Both the position numbers and the translations under genes were made by a program. From DYFC01 sp041658585 (lineage in GTDB: Bacteria; Nitrospirota; Thermodesulfovibrionia; Thermodesulfovibrionales; SM23-35): 35,655 bases of DNA. The notes below the pieces were generated by a model that saw only the letters and a program-made list of their open reading frames with translations, was not told where the DNA came from and searched no databases. Positions 14,871 through 23,364 of this stretch are shown here, one piece after another. The stretch's first letter is position 1. Each line of letters starts with the position of its first letter. The stretch is from the NCBI GenBank assembly GCA_041658585.1, contig JBAZZX010000032.1:1-35655 (forward strand). Reading direction: 5' to 3'.

Positions 14871-15866
14871 TTGAAAATAGTTGATATGAAAGTACTGGTA
14901 ACCGGCGGTGCCGGTTTCATTGGCAGTCACCTTGTGGATGAGCTTGCAAAGAAGAATCATGTTGTAATTCTGGATGATTTTTCATCAGGGGAACAAGAAA
15001 ATATTGTGCATCATGCGGGGAAAGGCAACGTAGAGATTATAACAGGTGATATAAGAGATAAAGACCTTCTCTTCAATATCGCTAAGAATATAGATGTAGT
15101 TTACCACCTCGCTGTACAGTGTCTAAGAGTTTCAATAAAAAATCCTGACGTTACCCATGAGGTCAATGTAACAGGGACTTTGAACCTTTTAAAGGCAAGC
15201 CTCGAAAATTCCGTTAAAAGATTTATTTATGTTTCATCATCAGAAGTGTACGGGACTGCACTACATGTCCCTATGAATGAAATACATACATGTGAGCCGA
15301 CAACTGTTTATGGTGCAAGCAAACTTGCCGGTGAATTATATGCCTTAGCGTATTTTCGAACATACGGTCTTGAATCCATGGTGGTAAGACCATTCAATAC
15401 ATATGGTCCAAGAGAACATTTGCAGGGAGTTTATGGTGAGGTTATTCCAAGATTCGTTTTGAGAATCCTTAATAACATGCCGCCTGTAATATTTGGTGAT
15501 GGAACTCACACAAGGGACTTTACCTATGTCTCTGATACCGTAAAAGGAATTGTTATGGCATCTGAATGCGATTCTATGATAGGCCAGGCTGTAAATATTG
15601 CACGAGGACGGGAAGTAAGCATCAATGAACTTGCCGTTATGCTAGCAAACAAACTCGGGAAGAAAGATATCAAGCCTGTTTATGAGCAAAAGCGGCCTGG
15701 AGATGTCATAAGACACTATGCTGATATCTCAAAAGCAAAGAAACTCTTTGACTTTAGTCCCGAGATAGACATAGAAAAGGGGACAGGTCTTTTTATTGAT
15801 TGGTTTCATTCAAAAAAATACGATGTTTCAAGTCTCCTGAAGCAGGAAATAGTCTTTAATTGGTAA
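14871..15866 (+). CDS. NAD-dependent epimerase/dehydratase (extended SDR, nucleotide-sugar)
   Basis: Extended short-chain dehydrogenase with TGGAGFIGSHLVDEL as the NAD-binding motif near the N-terminus. The catalytic SSSEVYG and YGASK (Tyr-x3-Lys) follow, with RPFNTYGPRE and GDGTHTRDFTYVSDTV typical of GalE-like epimerases and 4,6-dehydratases. It supplies a keto or epimerised nucleotide sugar. I place the start at the TTG at 14871, which follows GAGG at good spacing. The ATG at 14886 (MKVLVTGG) is the alternative and lacks a ribosome site. Epimerase versus dehydratase cannot be settled; a following PerA/PglE-like aminotransferase favours a 4-keto product (inference). Confidence 0.85.
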   Translation: MKIVDMKVLVTGGAGFIGSHLVDELAKKNHVVILDDFSSGEQENIVHHAGKGNVEIITGDIRDKDLLFNIAKNIDVVYHLAVQCLRVSIKNPDVTHEVNVTGTLNLLKASLENSVKRFIYVSSSEVYGTALHVPMNEIHTCEPTTVYGASKLAGELYALAYFRTYGLESMVVRPFNTYGPREHLQGVYGEVIPRFVLRILNNMPPVIFGDGTHTRDFTYVSDTVKGIVMASECDSMIGQAVNIARGREVSINELAVMLANKLGKKDIKPVYEQKRPGDVIRHYADISKAKKLFDFSPEIDIEKGTGLFIDWFHSKKYDVSSLLKQEIVFNW

Positions 15867-15871
15867 GGAAA

Positions 15872-17002
15872 ATGTTTAATATTCCGATAACAAAACCCTA
15901 TTTAGGAGAAGAAGAGAAGCAGGTTGTATCACAGGTTATAGAAAGCGGGTGGGTCTCTCAAGGCCCAAAAGTAGCCGAATTTGAAGAACGATTTGCCGAG
16001 TATGTTGGTGCTCGATATGCGGTTGCAACTACATCCTGCACAACTGCCCTGCACGCAGCGATTGCCGTATCCGGCCTCGGACCTGGAGATGAGGTTATTG
16101 TACCATCTCTTTCTTTTATAGCAACTGCCAATTCCGTAGTCTATTGTAATGCAATGCCTGTTTTTGCAGATATAGACCCGGAGACATGCAACATAGATGT
16201 TGAAAAGATTGAAGGAGCAATTACAAAAAAGACTAAGGCTATTATGCCTGTCCACCAGATGGGCCTGCCCGCTGATTTAGATTCTATTCAAAAAATAGCT
16301 AATAAGTATAATTTGATAGTGATAGAGGATGCAGCTTGTGCAATCGGTTCAGAATATAAAGGCAAGAAAATAGGAGGACATGGCAATATTGCCTGTTTCA
16401 GCTTCCATCCGAGAAAAATTATAACTACAGGTGAAGGTGGAATGATAACCACGGATGATCCTGACATAGCGGCAAGACTCAGGAGATTCAGACATCATGG
16501 CATGTCTGTATCAGATATTGAAAGACATGTAGCGAACAAGATTATCATAGAGACCTATCCGGATTTAGGATATAATTACAGAATGACGGATATTCAGGCT
16601 GCGATGGGGCTTGAACAAGTAAAAAGACTTCCTTTTATCATAAAAATGAGGAGGCAGATAGCCGGGATATATGATGAAGAATTAAGCAAAATCCCTTATG
16701 TAAGAGTGCCTCAGGTCCCAACATATGCCTTTCATAATTACCAGTCCTATTGGATAGAACTTCTTGAATCAGCCCCTGTTGACAGGAATATGCTTATGTC
16801 AAAACTACTTGAAAAAGGGATAGCTACCAGGAGAGGAATCATGGCAATTCATATGGAGCCTTACTACAAAGGCTATTCAAAACTATCGCTTCCAACTACT
16901 GAAAAAATAACGATGAATACCGTTCTCTTACCCCTATATCCGACTCTGAGCAGTGAAGAGCAATCGTATATCACGAACTCATTAAAAGAAATACTATTAT
17001 AG
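15872..17002 (+). CDS. DegT/DnrJ/EryC1/StrS aminotransferase (4-amino-sugar, PerA/PglE-like)
   Basis: A second DegT-family aminotransferase, 376 residues from the ATG at 15872 (an in-frame TTG at 15860 overlaps the upstream stop). The PLP lysine is K182 in FHPRKIITTGEGGM. The TTGEGGM signature and IPITKPYLGEEEKQVV N-terminus are those of the C4-aminating group that includes perosamine synthase and PglE. It is only moderately similar to the other DegT gene here, so the locus makes two different amino sugars or aminates twice (inference). AAGGA lies just before the ATG. Confidence 0.87.
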   Translation: MFNIPITKPYLGEEEKQVVSQVIESGWVSQGPKVAEFEERFAEYVGARYAVATTSCTTALHAAIAVSGLGPGDEVIVPSLSFIATANSVVYCNAMPVFADIDPETCNIDVEKIEGAITKKTKAIMPVHQMGLPADLDSIQKIANKYNLIVIEDAACAIGSEYKGKKIGGHGNIACFSFHPRKIITTGEGGMITTDDPDIAARLRRFRHHGMSVSDIERHVANKIIIETYPDLGYNYRMTDIQAAMGLEQVKRLPFIIKMRRQIAGIYDEELSKIPYVRVPQVPTYAFHNYQSYWIELLESAPVDRNMLMSKLLEKGIATRRGIMAIHMEPYYKGYSKLSLPTTEKITMNTVLLPLYPTLSSEEQSYITNSLKEILL

Positions 17003-17008
17003 TGAATA

Positions 17009-17662
17009 ATGGAAAAAATTGTTAAAGCATTTTTTGGTGTAAAGGAGATCAAGGAAGACGCCGGCTTTGAATTAGAATTTGCTCAACATCTCAAGAAGGA
17101 TCTAATAATAGGGGAGCGACTTTCTCTTTATGAACGATTTACATGCAGCGATACAAAATTTGATTCTCTTATGAGGAAGATACTCCTCAGGAGTCTCTGT
17201 AAAAGTTTCGGCAATGATGTAACGGTTTCCGCATTCGTATCATTTGCTCACCCTGAAACCATAGAACTGGGAGATGGCGTCTTTTTGGGAAAGTATGCTT
17301 TTATTCAGGCACGTCACGACGGATATTGTAAGATAGGCAATAAGGTATGGATTGGACCTTATACCTATTTTGATGCGAGAGCACTTATCATCGATGACTG
17401 TGTCGGTATAGGGCCCGGCACCAAGATTCTTGGTTCAGAGCACACAGGTGATCCTAAAGATTTGCCGATTATCCGGACAGACCTTATAATTAAACCGGTT
17501 AAAATCTGTCGCAACTGTGATATAGGTATAAATGCCGTCATACTACCAGGTGTTACAATAGGGGAAGGTTCAATTGTTGGTGCAGGTGCGGTTGTTACAA
17601 AAGATGTTGAGCCTAATACCATTGTAGCCGGTGTGCCGGCAAAGGTCTTAAAGAAACGATAA
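17009..17662 (+). CDS. Hexapeptide-repeat (left-handed beta-helix) acyltransferase
   Basis: A 217-residue acyltransferase. The first ~75 residues are a helical N-terminal extension; from there hexapeptide repeats run to the end (ELGDGVFLGKYAFIQ, KIGNKVWIGPYTYFD, GIGPGTKILGSEH, DIGINAVILPGVTIGEGSIVGAGAVVTKDVEPNTIVAGVPAKVLK). The SEHT histidine is in the usual catalytic location. It follows the C4 aminotransferase by six bases, so it may acylate that 4-amino sugar, as PglD does (inference). O-acetylation of the glycan is an alternative. Confidence 0.85.
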   Translation: MEKIVKAFFGVKEIKEDAGFELEFAQHLKKDLIIGERLSLYERFTCSDTKFDSLMRKILLRSLCKSFGNDVTVSAFVSFAHPETIELGDGVFLGKYAFIQARHDGYCKIGNKVWIGPYTYFDARALIIDDCVGIGPGTKILGSEHTGDPKDLPIIRTDLIIKPVKICRNCDIGINAVILPGVTIGEGSIVGAGAVVTKDVEPNTIVAGVPAKVLKKR

Positions 17663-17668
17663 AGATTT

Positions 17669-18601
17669 ATGGCCATTATCTCAATTACAATCCCGAGTTA
17701 TAACGAGGAAGATAATCTCCCTGCCTTATATGAACGGTTGAAGCACGTTACGGAAAGCTCGGAACATACATTCGAATTTATCTTTGTGGATGACGGTTCA
17801 TCGGATAATTCTCTTCAGATACTGGAGGAACTATCAATAAAAGATAATCGTGTAAAGGTGATACGATTTTCAAGAAACTTCGGAAGTCATGCAGCATGCC
17901 TTGCAGGGATGGAGCGATCCAAAGGCGATGCATGTACCTTTTTAGCTGCAGATTTACAGGACCCGCCGGAGGTCATAGAAACTCTCATTAACGAATGGAA
18001 AAAGGGATATGAGGTTGTCATCGGTGTAAGAGAATGGGAGAAAGAACCTGCAAGGCTTTTTCCGAAAATATATTATAAACTGGTCAAACGGTATGCATTG
18101 AAAAATATGCCGGAAGGCGGAACAGATGTATTTCTCATAGACAGGAAAGTAGCAAATGCTGTTATCTCCATAAAGGAGAAAAACACGTCCATATTTGGTC
18201 TGATACTCTGGAGTGGTTTCAAACAGACATTAGTTAAATATAGAAAAGGTTCAAGGCAAAAGGGAGTTTCAAAATGGACGATTGGCAAAAAGATTAAACT
18301 ATTTATAGATACTTTTGTATCATTCTCATATTTTCCTCTCAGGATGATATCAGTTGTCGGAATACTTATCGCAATCCTTGGGTTTATTTATGCCTTTTTT
18401 ATTACATTCAACAGGTTATTTTTCTCCGTACCTGTAGAGGGATGGGCCTCTTTGATGGTTGTCCTCCTGTTGGTCTCCGGAGTGCAGTTAGTCATGCTGG
18501 GGATACTTGGTGAATACCTGTGGAGGAATTTTGATGAAACGAGAAAAAGGCCTGTTTTTATCATTGATAAAATGATAGGATTTGGTGGAGACAAGAATTA
18601 A
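17669..18601 (+). CDS. GT2 glycosyltransferase, polyprenyl-phosphate sugar synthase type (ArnC/DPM-like)
   Basis: A 310-residue family 2 glycosyltransferase: IPSYNEEDNLP, FVDDGSSDNS (nucleotide-sugar DxD-like region) and LAADLQDPPE. Two C-terminal membrane helices lie at about 228-255 and 265-287. This layout matches enzymes that load a sugar from a nucleotide donor onto undecaprenyl phosphate at the inner membrane (ArnC, GtrB, DPM1). The product would be the donor for a GT-C enzyme such as the membrane protein at 10241-12061, a functional pairing suggested by the cluster (inference). Confidence 0.87.
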   Translation: MAIISITIPSYNEEDNLPALYERLKHVTESSEHTFEFIFVDDGSSDNSLQILEELSIKDNRVKVIRFSRNFGSHAACLAGMERSKGDACTFLAADLQDPPEVIETLINEWKKGYEVVIGVREWEKEPARLFPKIYYKLVKRYALKNMPEGGTDVFLIDRKVANAVISIKEKNTSIFGLILWSGFKQTLVKYRKGSRQKGVSKWTIGKKIKLFIDTFVSFSYFPLRMISVVGILIAILGFIYAFFITFNRLFFSVPVEGWASLMVVLLLVSGVQLVMLGILGEYLWRNFDETRKRPVFIIDKMIGFGGDKN

Positions 18602-18627
18602 ATTATCATTTTAAAAAGGAGGTTCTT

Positions 18628-19134
18628 ATGAATAAGAAAGGATTTACCTTAATTGAGCTTATCATAGTTGTGGCTATTATCGGTATCCTTGCAGTAATTG
18701 CAATCCCTGCATATTTAGGTCAGCAGAAAAGGGCGGCAAGAACAGAGGCATACAGCAACCTTGCAAATTTGAGACTCCTTGAGGAGCAGTTCTTTGCAGA
18801 GAACGGAAGATATACGGCAGATCTTGGTGCTGCTGGTAATACCGCAGCTGTTCGTGATGCAAATCTCGCTGTAATTCAGGATACGGCAAATGATGCTGAT
18901 ATCGACGAACTACGAGGTTTTCGTCCCGGAGGTGGGGCGGGTTTCAGTTATAGAACAATTCAGAACAATCAGTTAAATACACCGGTAGCCAACCCGCCCG
19001 TATGGGCAGCATCACCTGTTAACACTCCTTGCTTTGTTGCCGTTGCCACAGGTATCGCAGGCACAAGGGTCTGTCCCAATCCGGCCAATTGTGACATGTT
19101 TGCAATAGACTGTAATAACAATAAGAACTTCTAA
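18628..19134 (+). CDS. Type IV pilin-like protein (pilin 3)
   Basis: The short leader MNKKG/FTLIE gives cleavage after G5 and Glu10 as mature Glu5, followed by the hydrophobic helix IIVVAIIGILAVIAIPAYLG. The globular part begins with RTEAYSNLANLRLLEEQFFAENGRYT, as in PilE/ComP-type minor or major pilins. The C-terminal part has four cysteines, able to form two disulfides, and ends in an Asn-rich tail (CNNNKNF). It is not similar to pilins 1 and 2 outside the leader and helix, and lacks the EF-hand loop. A strong AAGGAGG precedes the ATG. It terminates the glycan operon, and may be the glycan's target or a separate accessory pilin. Confidence 0.9.
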   Translation: MNKKGFTLIELIIVVAIIGILAVIAIPAYLGQQKRAARTEAYSNLANLRLLEEQFFAENGRYTADLGAAGNTAAVRDANLAVIQDTANDADIDELRGFRPGGGAGFSYRTIQNNQLNTPVANPPVWAASPVNTPCFVAVATGIAGTRVCPNPANCDMFAIDCNNNKNF

Positions 19135-19161
19135 CAAATATTGCAGCCATAAGAAAAACAA

Positions 19162-19216
19162 CATTCCTTGCACTTTCCGTCATCCACGCTTGACGGGAAT
19201 CTCTATTTTCAAGGCG
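19162..19216. repeat. Degenerate fragment of an intergenic repeat
   Basis: GTCATCCACGCTTGACGGGAATCTC resembles the GTCATTCCCG...GGGAATCC core of the repeats around radC. Both termini are missing, so this is probably an old fragment. Nothing else is recognised in 19135-19275. Confidence 0.35.
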
Positions 19217-19275
19217 TAAGAGAAATGATGCCGGTCAGGCACGACGATGGCTAAACACTACTTCACAAACAGGAA

Positions 19276-20007
19276 TTACAGCATCCCCGCCCTTGCAATA
19301 GTAAGTACGTTTATCTCTTGTGCTCCTGCTTTCAGGAGAGCTTTTGAACATGCGGCTGCCGTTGCGCCGGTGGTCACAACATCATCAACGAGCAGGATGC
19401 GGCTTCCTTTTATAGCTCCCTTGGCCGTAAAAGCGCCGGCAAGGTTTTTATGCCTTTCTGATGCAGAAAGCCCTACCTGTGGAGGTGTTTCCTTAATTTT
19501 TAAAAGAGTATCGATATTAAGAGGTATCCCGGTCTTTTTTGAAACAATCCGTGCTATCAGCAATGACTGATTGAAACCTCTCTGCCTTAATCCCTTTGCC
19601 GTTAATGGGACCGGCACTATAGCGTCCGCCTCCGGAATCGGGAGATTCGGCAATAACCCGCCAAGAGGCCGGGAGAGTCTTCTGAGGCCGTAAAACTTAA
19701 ACCGGCTTATCGCCTCCTTCAGAACGCCTTCATAGAGGCCATATGCGATTACACGGGCGTAAGGCGGGCTTTTTTTCATGCAGCCCCCGCAGAGCTGCGC
19801 ATATTCGGATATAAAGGGCAGAGCGCATATGCCGCATGACGGGCCGGTATATTTTCTTATCCGTGACCAGCAGGAACTACAGACAGGCGAGTGTATGAAT
19901 ATATCGGCGGCTTTCCCGCATACCGGACATTCGGAAGGATAAATACTGTTCAGGATATTGGAGATCAGGGGATGGATACCGGCAAAGGTGTTCCGCATTT
20001 GCCGCAT
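19276..20007 (-). CDS. comF: ComF family phosphoribosyltransferase-like protein
   Basis: A 243-residue ComF-family protein, linked to natural transformation in other bacteria. The N-terminal zinc-binding part has cysteines in CPVC, CSSC, CGIC and CGGC arrangements (about residues 26-76). The C-terminal phosphoribosyltransferase domain has VPVPLTAKGLRQRGFNQ and the PRPP loop ILLVDDVVTTGAT. The start at 20007 overlaps the upstream PilZ gene by 43 bases; an ATG at 19998 is an alternative. Together with pilus genes nearby it is compatible with DNA uptake, but ComF is widespread and this is weak evidence. Confidence 0.92.
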   Translation of the reverse strand: MRQMRNTFAGIHPLISNILNSIYPSECPVCGKAADIFIHSPVCSSCWSRIRKYTGPSCGICALPFISEYAQLCGGCMKKSPPYARVIAYGLYEGVLKEAISRFKFYGLRRLSRPLGGLLPNLPIPEADAIVPVPLTAKGLRQRGFNQSLLIARIVSKKTGIPLNIDTLLKIKETPPQVGLSASERHKNLAGAFTAKGAIKGSRILLVDDVVTTGATAAACSKALLKAGAQEINVLTIARAGML

Positions 20008-20483
20008 TTTGGCCCGAATGAGAGCTTATTACTTAACACTTTGTTTTTAGCGCCGCAATTCGGGCAGCCGATTATCTGAAATTCCGGAACAGGCGGCTTT
20101 TCCGGTTCTGCTTCAGGTTTCGGACTTATTTCAATCTCCTGTTCGGTTTCGGGGTCTGCTTCATCGAGAAAGGGTTTTATGAAGTTTTGATATTTTGCGT
20201 CCTGCCGAATCAATTCAACGCCCATTCCGTTCTTCATGGTTGTTATCGGGGTCTTGATGGTCCTCCTTACAATGCCCTTGAGCGAAGATATGGTATTATC
20301 GGGCAGCATAAGCTCTATATCAAGAGTCGTTCCGGGCGCAAGACCCCGGTTTGTCCTGATAAACAATCCGCTTACTGAAACGTTACTTAATATGCCCCTG
20401 TAACTATGCACGCCTGAACTGAAGGTAACTTCAAGCCGTTTGGTAAACCTTTTGGTGCGTTTATATTCCTTGTCCCGTTCCAT
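19965..20483 (-). CDS. PilZ domain protein with C-terminal zinc ribbon
   Basis: A 172-residue protein. The N-terminal PilZ domain binds cyclic di-GMP in family members, with RFTKR (R12-x3-R16) and NVSVSG (N34-x-S-x-x-G39) matching the ligand motif. A Glu/Pro-rich linker at about 110-135 leads to a zinc-ribbon-like pair of knuckles (CPNCGAKNK...CGKCG). The ATG at 20483 shares a base with the purA stop (TGATG), so it is coupled to purA, and its end overlaps comF. Function is unknown; a c-di-GMP-responsive partner of pili or motility is a reasonable guess (inference). Confidence 0.85.
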   Translation of the reverse strand: MERDKEYKRTKRFTKRLEVTFSSGVHSYRGILSNVSVSGLFIRTNRGLAPGTTLDIELMLPDNTISSLKGIVRRTIKTPITTMKNGMGVELIRQDAKYQNFIKPFLDEADPETEQEIEISPKPEAEPEKPPVPEFQIIGCPNCGAKNKVLSNKLSFGPKCGKCGTPLPVSIP

Positions 20484-21772
20484 CAAAACTGTTCTTGAAT
20501 CTGAATAAGCTCGTCTCTCCTCTGTCCTGTTGAGATTATATGCGCCTCAACGCCGAGCATGTTCTCGATCTTTTTCACATATGCCTTTGCCGCATCCGGG
20601 AGCTTTTCAAAATCCTTTATACCAATGGTGCTCTCTGTCCATCCTTTGGTCTCTTCGTAAACAGGCTCACACTCCTGAAAAATGTTGAGTTCTTTTGGGA
20701 ATTCTTTATAGGTCTTTCCATTATGTTTATAAGATGTGCAGATTTTTATGGTTTCAAGACCATCCAGGATATCAAGTTTCGTAATGGCGATGCCTGTCAG
20801 GCCGTTTATCCTCGCAGAGTGCCTGAGTATCACCATATCAAGCCAGCCGCATCTCCTCGGCCTGCCGGTTGTGGCTCCGTATTCGCCGCCTTTCTCCCTG
20901 ATCGCATCTCCCATAGCGTCTTTGATCTCAGTCGGAAAAGGTCCCGCGCCTACCCTTGTTGTATATGCCTTGACCACGCCTAAGACCCTGGAGATCTTTG
21001 TCGGACCGATACCGAGCCCGGTGCATGCGCCTCCGGCAGTGGGATTTGACGAGGTAACATACGGATAGGTGCCGTGGTCTATATCAAGGAGTGTTCCCTG
21101 AGCCCCTTCCAGTAAAATATTGCCTTTCCTGGAAATGGCCTCGTTGATAATAATGTCCGTATCAGCTACATATTCTTTAAGTTTGTCAGCGTAGCCGATA
21201 TATTCATTATAAATGTCGCCAACACTAAACCCGGAGGTTTTATAGAGATTTTCAAGAAGGAAGTTGACATTAAAGAGGTTCGCTTTCAATTTCTCTTTGA
21301 AAAATGCGGGCTGTAGAAGGTCTGCAATACGGATTCCGGTCCTGTTGATCTTGTCACAGTAGGCAGGCCCTATGCCTCTTCCGGTTGTGCCGATGCTTTT
21401 GGCCCCCATCAGCCTTTCATTTTCCCTTTCTAAAGCCATATGGTAAGGCATAATGACATGCGCATTTCTGCTCAGGAAAAGGTTTTTACTGTTTATCTCC
21501 ACCCCCCTTTTTTTCAGTCCGTTTATCTCTCCAATCAGTGAAGCAGGATCAACAACAACACCGTTGCCGATCAGACACTTCTTGCCTTTATAAAGAATTC
21601 CCGAAGGAATGACATGGAGAATGAATTTCTCGTCCTTGATGACAACAGTATGGCCCGCATTGTGTCCTCCCTGGTATCGTGCAACCACATCTGCCTTTTC
21701 TGACAGAACATCCACAATCTTGCCTTTCCCTTCATCACCCCACTGCAAACCCAAAACTATTACATTCGGCAT
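20483..21772 (-). CDS. purA: Adenylosuccinate synthetase
   Basis: GTP-dependent enzyme that makes adenylosuccinate from IMP and aspartate, the first committed step to AMP. Full length at 429 residues. Signatures are GLQWGDEGKGK (P-loop region, residues 8-18), GGHNAGHTVV, GTTGRGIGPAY, EGAQGTLLDIDHGTYPYVTSS, and GATTGRPRRCGWLD near the C-terminus. The stop overlaps the PilZ start. Upstream 21773-21786 separates it from serA, so the two may be cotranscribed. Confidence 0.97.
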   Translation of the reverse strand: MPNVIVLGLQWGDEGKGKIVDVLSEKADVVARYQGGHNAGHTVVIKDEKFILHVIPSGILYKGKKCLIGNGVVVDPASLIGEINGLKKRGVEINSKNLFLSRNAHVIMPYHMALERENERLMGAKSIGTTGRGIGPAYCDKINRTGIRIADLLQPAFFKEKLKANLFNVNFLLENLYKTSGFSVGDIYNEYIGYADKLKEYVADTDIIINEAISRKGNILLEGAQGTLLDIDHGTYPYVTSSNPTAGGACTGLGIGPTKISRVLGVVKAYTTRVGAGPFPTEIKDAMGDAIREKGGEYGATTGRPRRCGWLDMVILRHSARINGLTGIAITKLDILDGLETIKICTSYKHNGKTYKEFPKELNIFQECEPVYEETKGWTESTIGIKDFEKLPDAAKAYVKKIENMLGVEAHIISTGQRRDELIQIQEQF

Positions 21773-21786
21773 CTTAAAACCTCTCT

Positions 21787-23364
21787 TTATAAACTGATCT
21801 GCTTCACTGAGATAATGTTCGGCAGTTTCTTGATTTTATCGATTATCTGAGGGGAAGCATGGGCGTCTATGCTTACAACAGATATGGCCATACCGCCGGG
21901 AGTTGCCCTCCCGAAATGCATCCTCGCAATATTGATGTCATTTTTCCCGAGGAGCATTCCGATGTTTCCAATCACGCCCGGCTTGTCATTGTTGAACATG
22001 AAGAGGAGCTCACCCTCGGGCACAATCTCTACCTTGAAATTGTCAACCATCACGATACGAGGATCTTTTTTGCTCAGGAGGGTGCCTGCAAAATAACTCG
22101 TCTTATCCTTTGCCCTGAGTCTGATACCGATCAGGCTCTGGTAATCTCCTTCATCCGTGCTTTTTGTCTCTTTGACCTCGATGCCGCGTTCTTTTGCTAT
22201 GTAAGTAGCATTGACAAAATTCACCGTCTCTTCGAGGATAGGATTAAGGAAACCTTTTATCGCCGCTATGGTAACAGGCGCGGTATTTATATCACGGGCG
22301 TCACCCTGATACTCTATGGTAATCTCGTTGACACCCCCCTCGAAGATCTGGGAAGCAAATTCACCGAGTTTTTCGGCAAGCTTTATAAAAGGCTCCAGCC
22401 TTGTGACCTGGTCTGCAGGGATTGAGGGGAAATTGACCGCATTCCTTATAGTCCCGTGGATGAGATAATCAACAATCTGTTCGGCCACCGCAACCGCAAC
22501 GTTCTCCTGCGCTTCTTTGGTGGAAGCCCCGAGATGAGGGGTGCAGACAACGCCGTCCAGCGCAACAAGGGGGTTGTTTTCAGGAGGCTCTTTCTCAAAA
22601 ACATCCAGCGCGGCGCCTGCAACCTTTCCTTCAACAATGGCATCATAGAGGTCTTTTTCATTTATTATGCCGCCCCGCGCACAGTTTATGATCCTTACGC
22701 CCGTCTTCATTATTTTTATGGATTCTTTATTTATCATGCCTTTTGTCTCGGGCGTCAGAGGGGTATGGATGGTTATGAAATCGGACCGCCTGAACAACTC
22801 CCGGAGATCGACTTTTTCCACACCCATTGTTTTTGCCCTGTCCTCGTTTAAGAAAGGATCAAAGGTAATTATATTCATACCGAACGCCTGCATCCTTTTT
22901 GCTACCTGGCCCCCGATATTTCCGATCCCGATAACTCCAAGGGTCTTGTTAAAAAGCTCAACCCCCATGAATTTCTTTTTCTCCCACTTCCCTGCCTTAA
23001 TGGACATGGTGGCCTGGGGTATCTGTCTTGCCATAGAAACCATTAACGCTATGGTATGTTCGGCAGTAGTTATTGTGTTGCCTCCGGGGGTATTCATAAC
23101 AACGATACCCTTTTTCGTAGCGGCTGCCCTGTCTACATTATCGAGTCCGGAGCCTGCCCTTCCTATGACCTTCAGGTTTTTTGCCGCTTCTATTATCTCG
23201 GATGTAACCTTAGTCGCCGACCGTATGATCAGACCGTGATACTCGCCGATACATGCCTTCAGTTCCTCGGGTTTCATGCCCGTTTTTACATCAACCTCAA
23301 GTCCGGCATTTTTCAGTATTTCAATGCCGCTTGGCGAGAGATTGTCGCTTACCAGAACCTTCAT
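21787..23364 (-). CDS. serA: D-3-phosphoglycerate dehydrogenase (long form with ASB and ACT domains)
   Basis: Oxidises 3-phosphoglycerate to 3-phosphohydroxypyruvate, first step of serine synthesis. The 525-residue long form has a split substrate domain around the NAD fold (GVIGIGNIGGQVAKRM, ~145-160). The active-site region includes CARGGIINE and the catalytic His in PHLGAST. An allosteric substrate-binding domain (~320-445) and a C-terminal ACT domain (~455-525, NNDKPGVIGNIG) follow, implying serine feedback in studied members. The ATG overlaps the upstream aminotransferase stop as ATGA, after GGAGG. Confidence 0.97.
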   Translation of the reverse strand: MKVLVSDNLSPSGIEILKNAGLEVDVKTGMKPEELKACIGEYHGLIIRSATKVTSEIIEAAKNLKVIGRAGSGLDNVDRAAATKKGIVVMNTPGGNTITTAEHTIALMVSMARQIPQATMSIKAGKWEKKKFMGVELFNKTLGVIGIGNIGGQVAKRMQAFGMNIITFDPFLNEDRAKTMGVEKVDLRELFRRSDFITIHTPLTPETKGMINKESIKIMKTGVRIINCARGGIINEKDLYDAIVEGKVAGAALDVFEKEPPENNPLVALDGVVCTPHLGASTKEAQENVAVAVAEQIVDYLIHGTIRNAVNFPSIPADQVTRLEPFIKLAEKLGEFASQIFEGGVNEITIEYQGDARDINTAPVTIAAIKGFLNPILEETVNFVNATYIAKERGIEVKETKSTDEGDYQSLIGIRLRAKDKTSYFAGTLLSKKDPRIVMVDNFKVEIVPEGELLFMFNNDKPGVIGNIGMLLGKNDINIARMHFGRATPGGMAISVVSIDAHASPQIIDKIKKLPNIISVKQISL

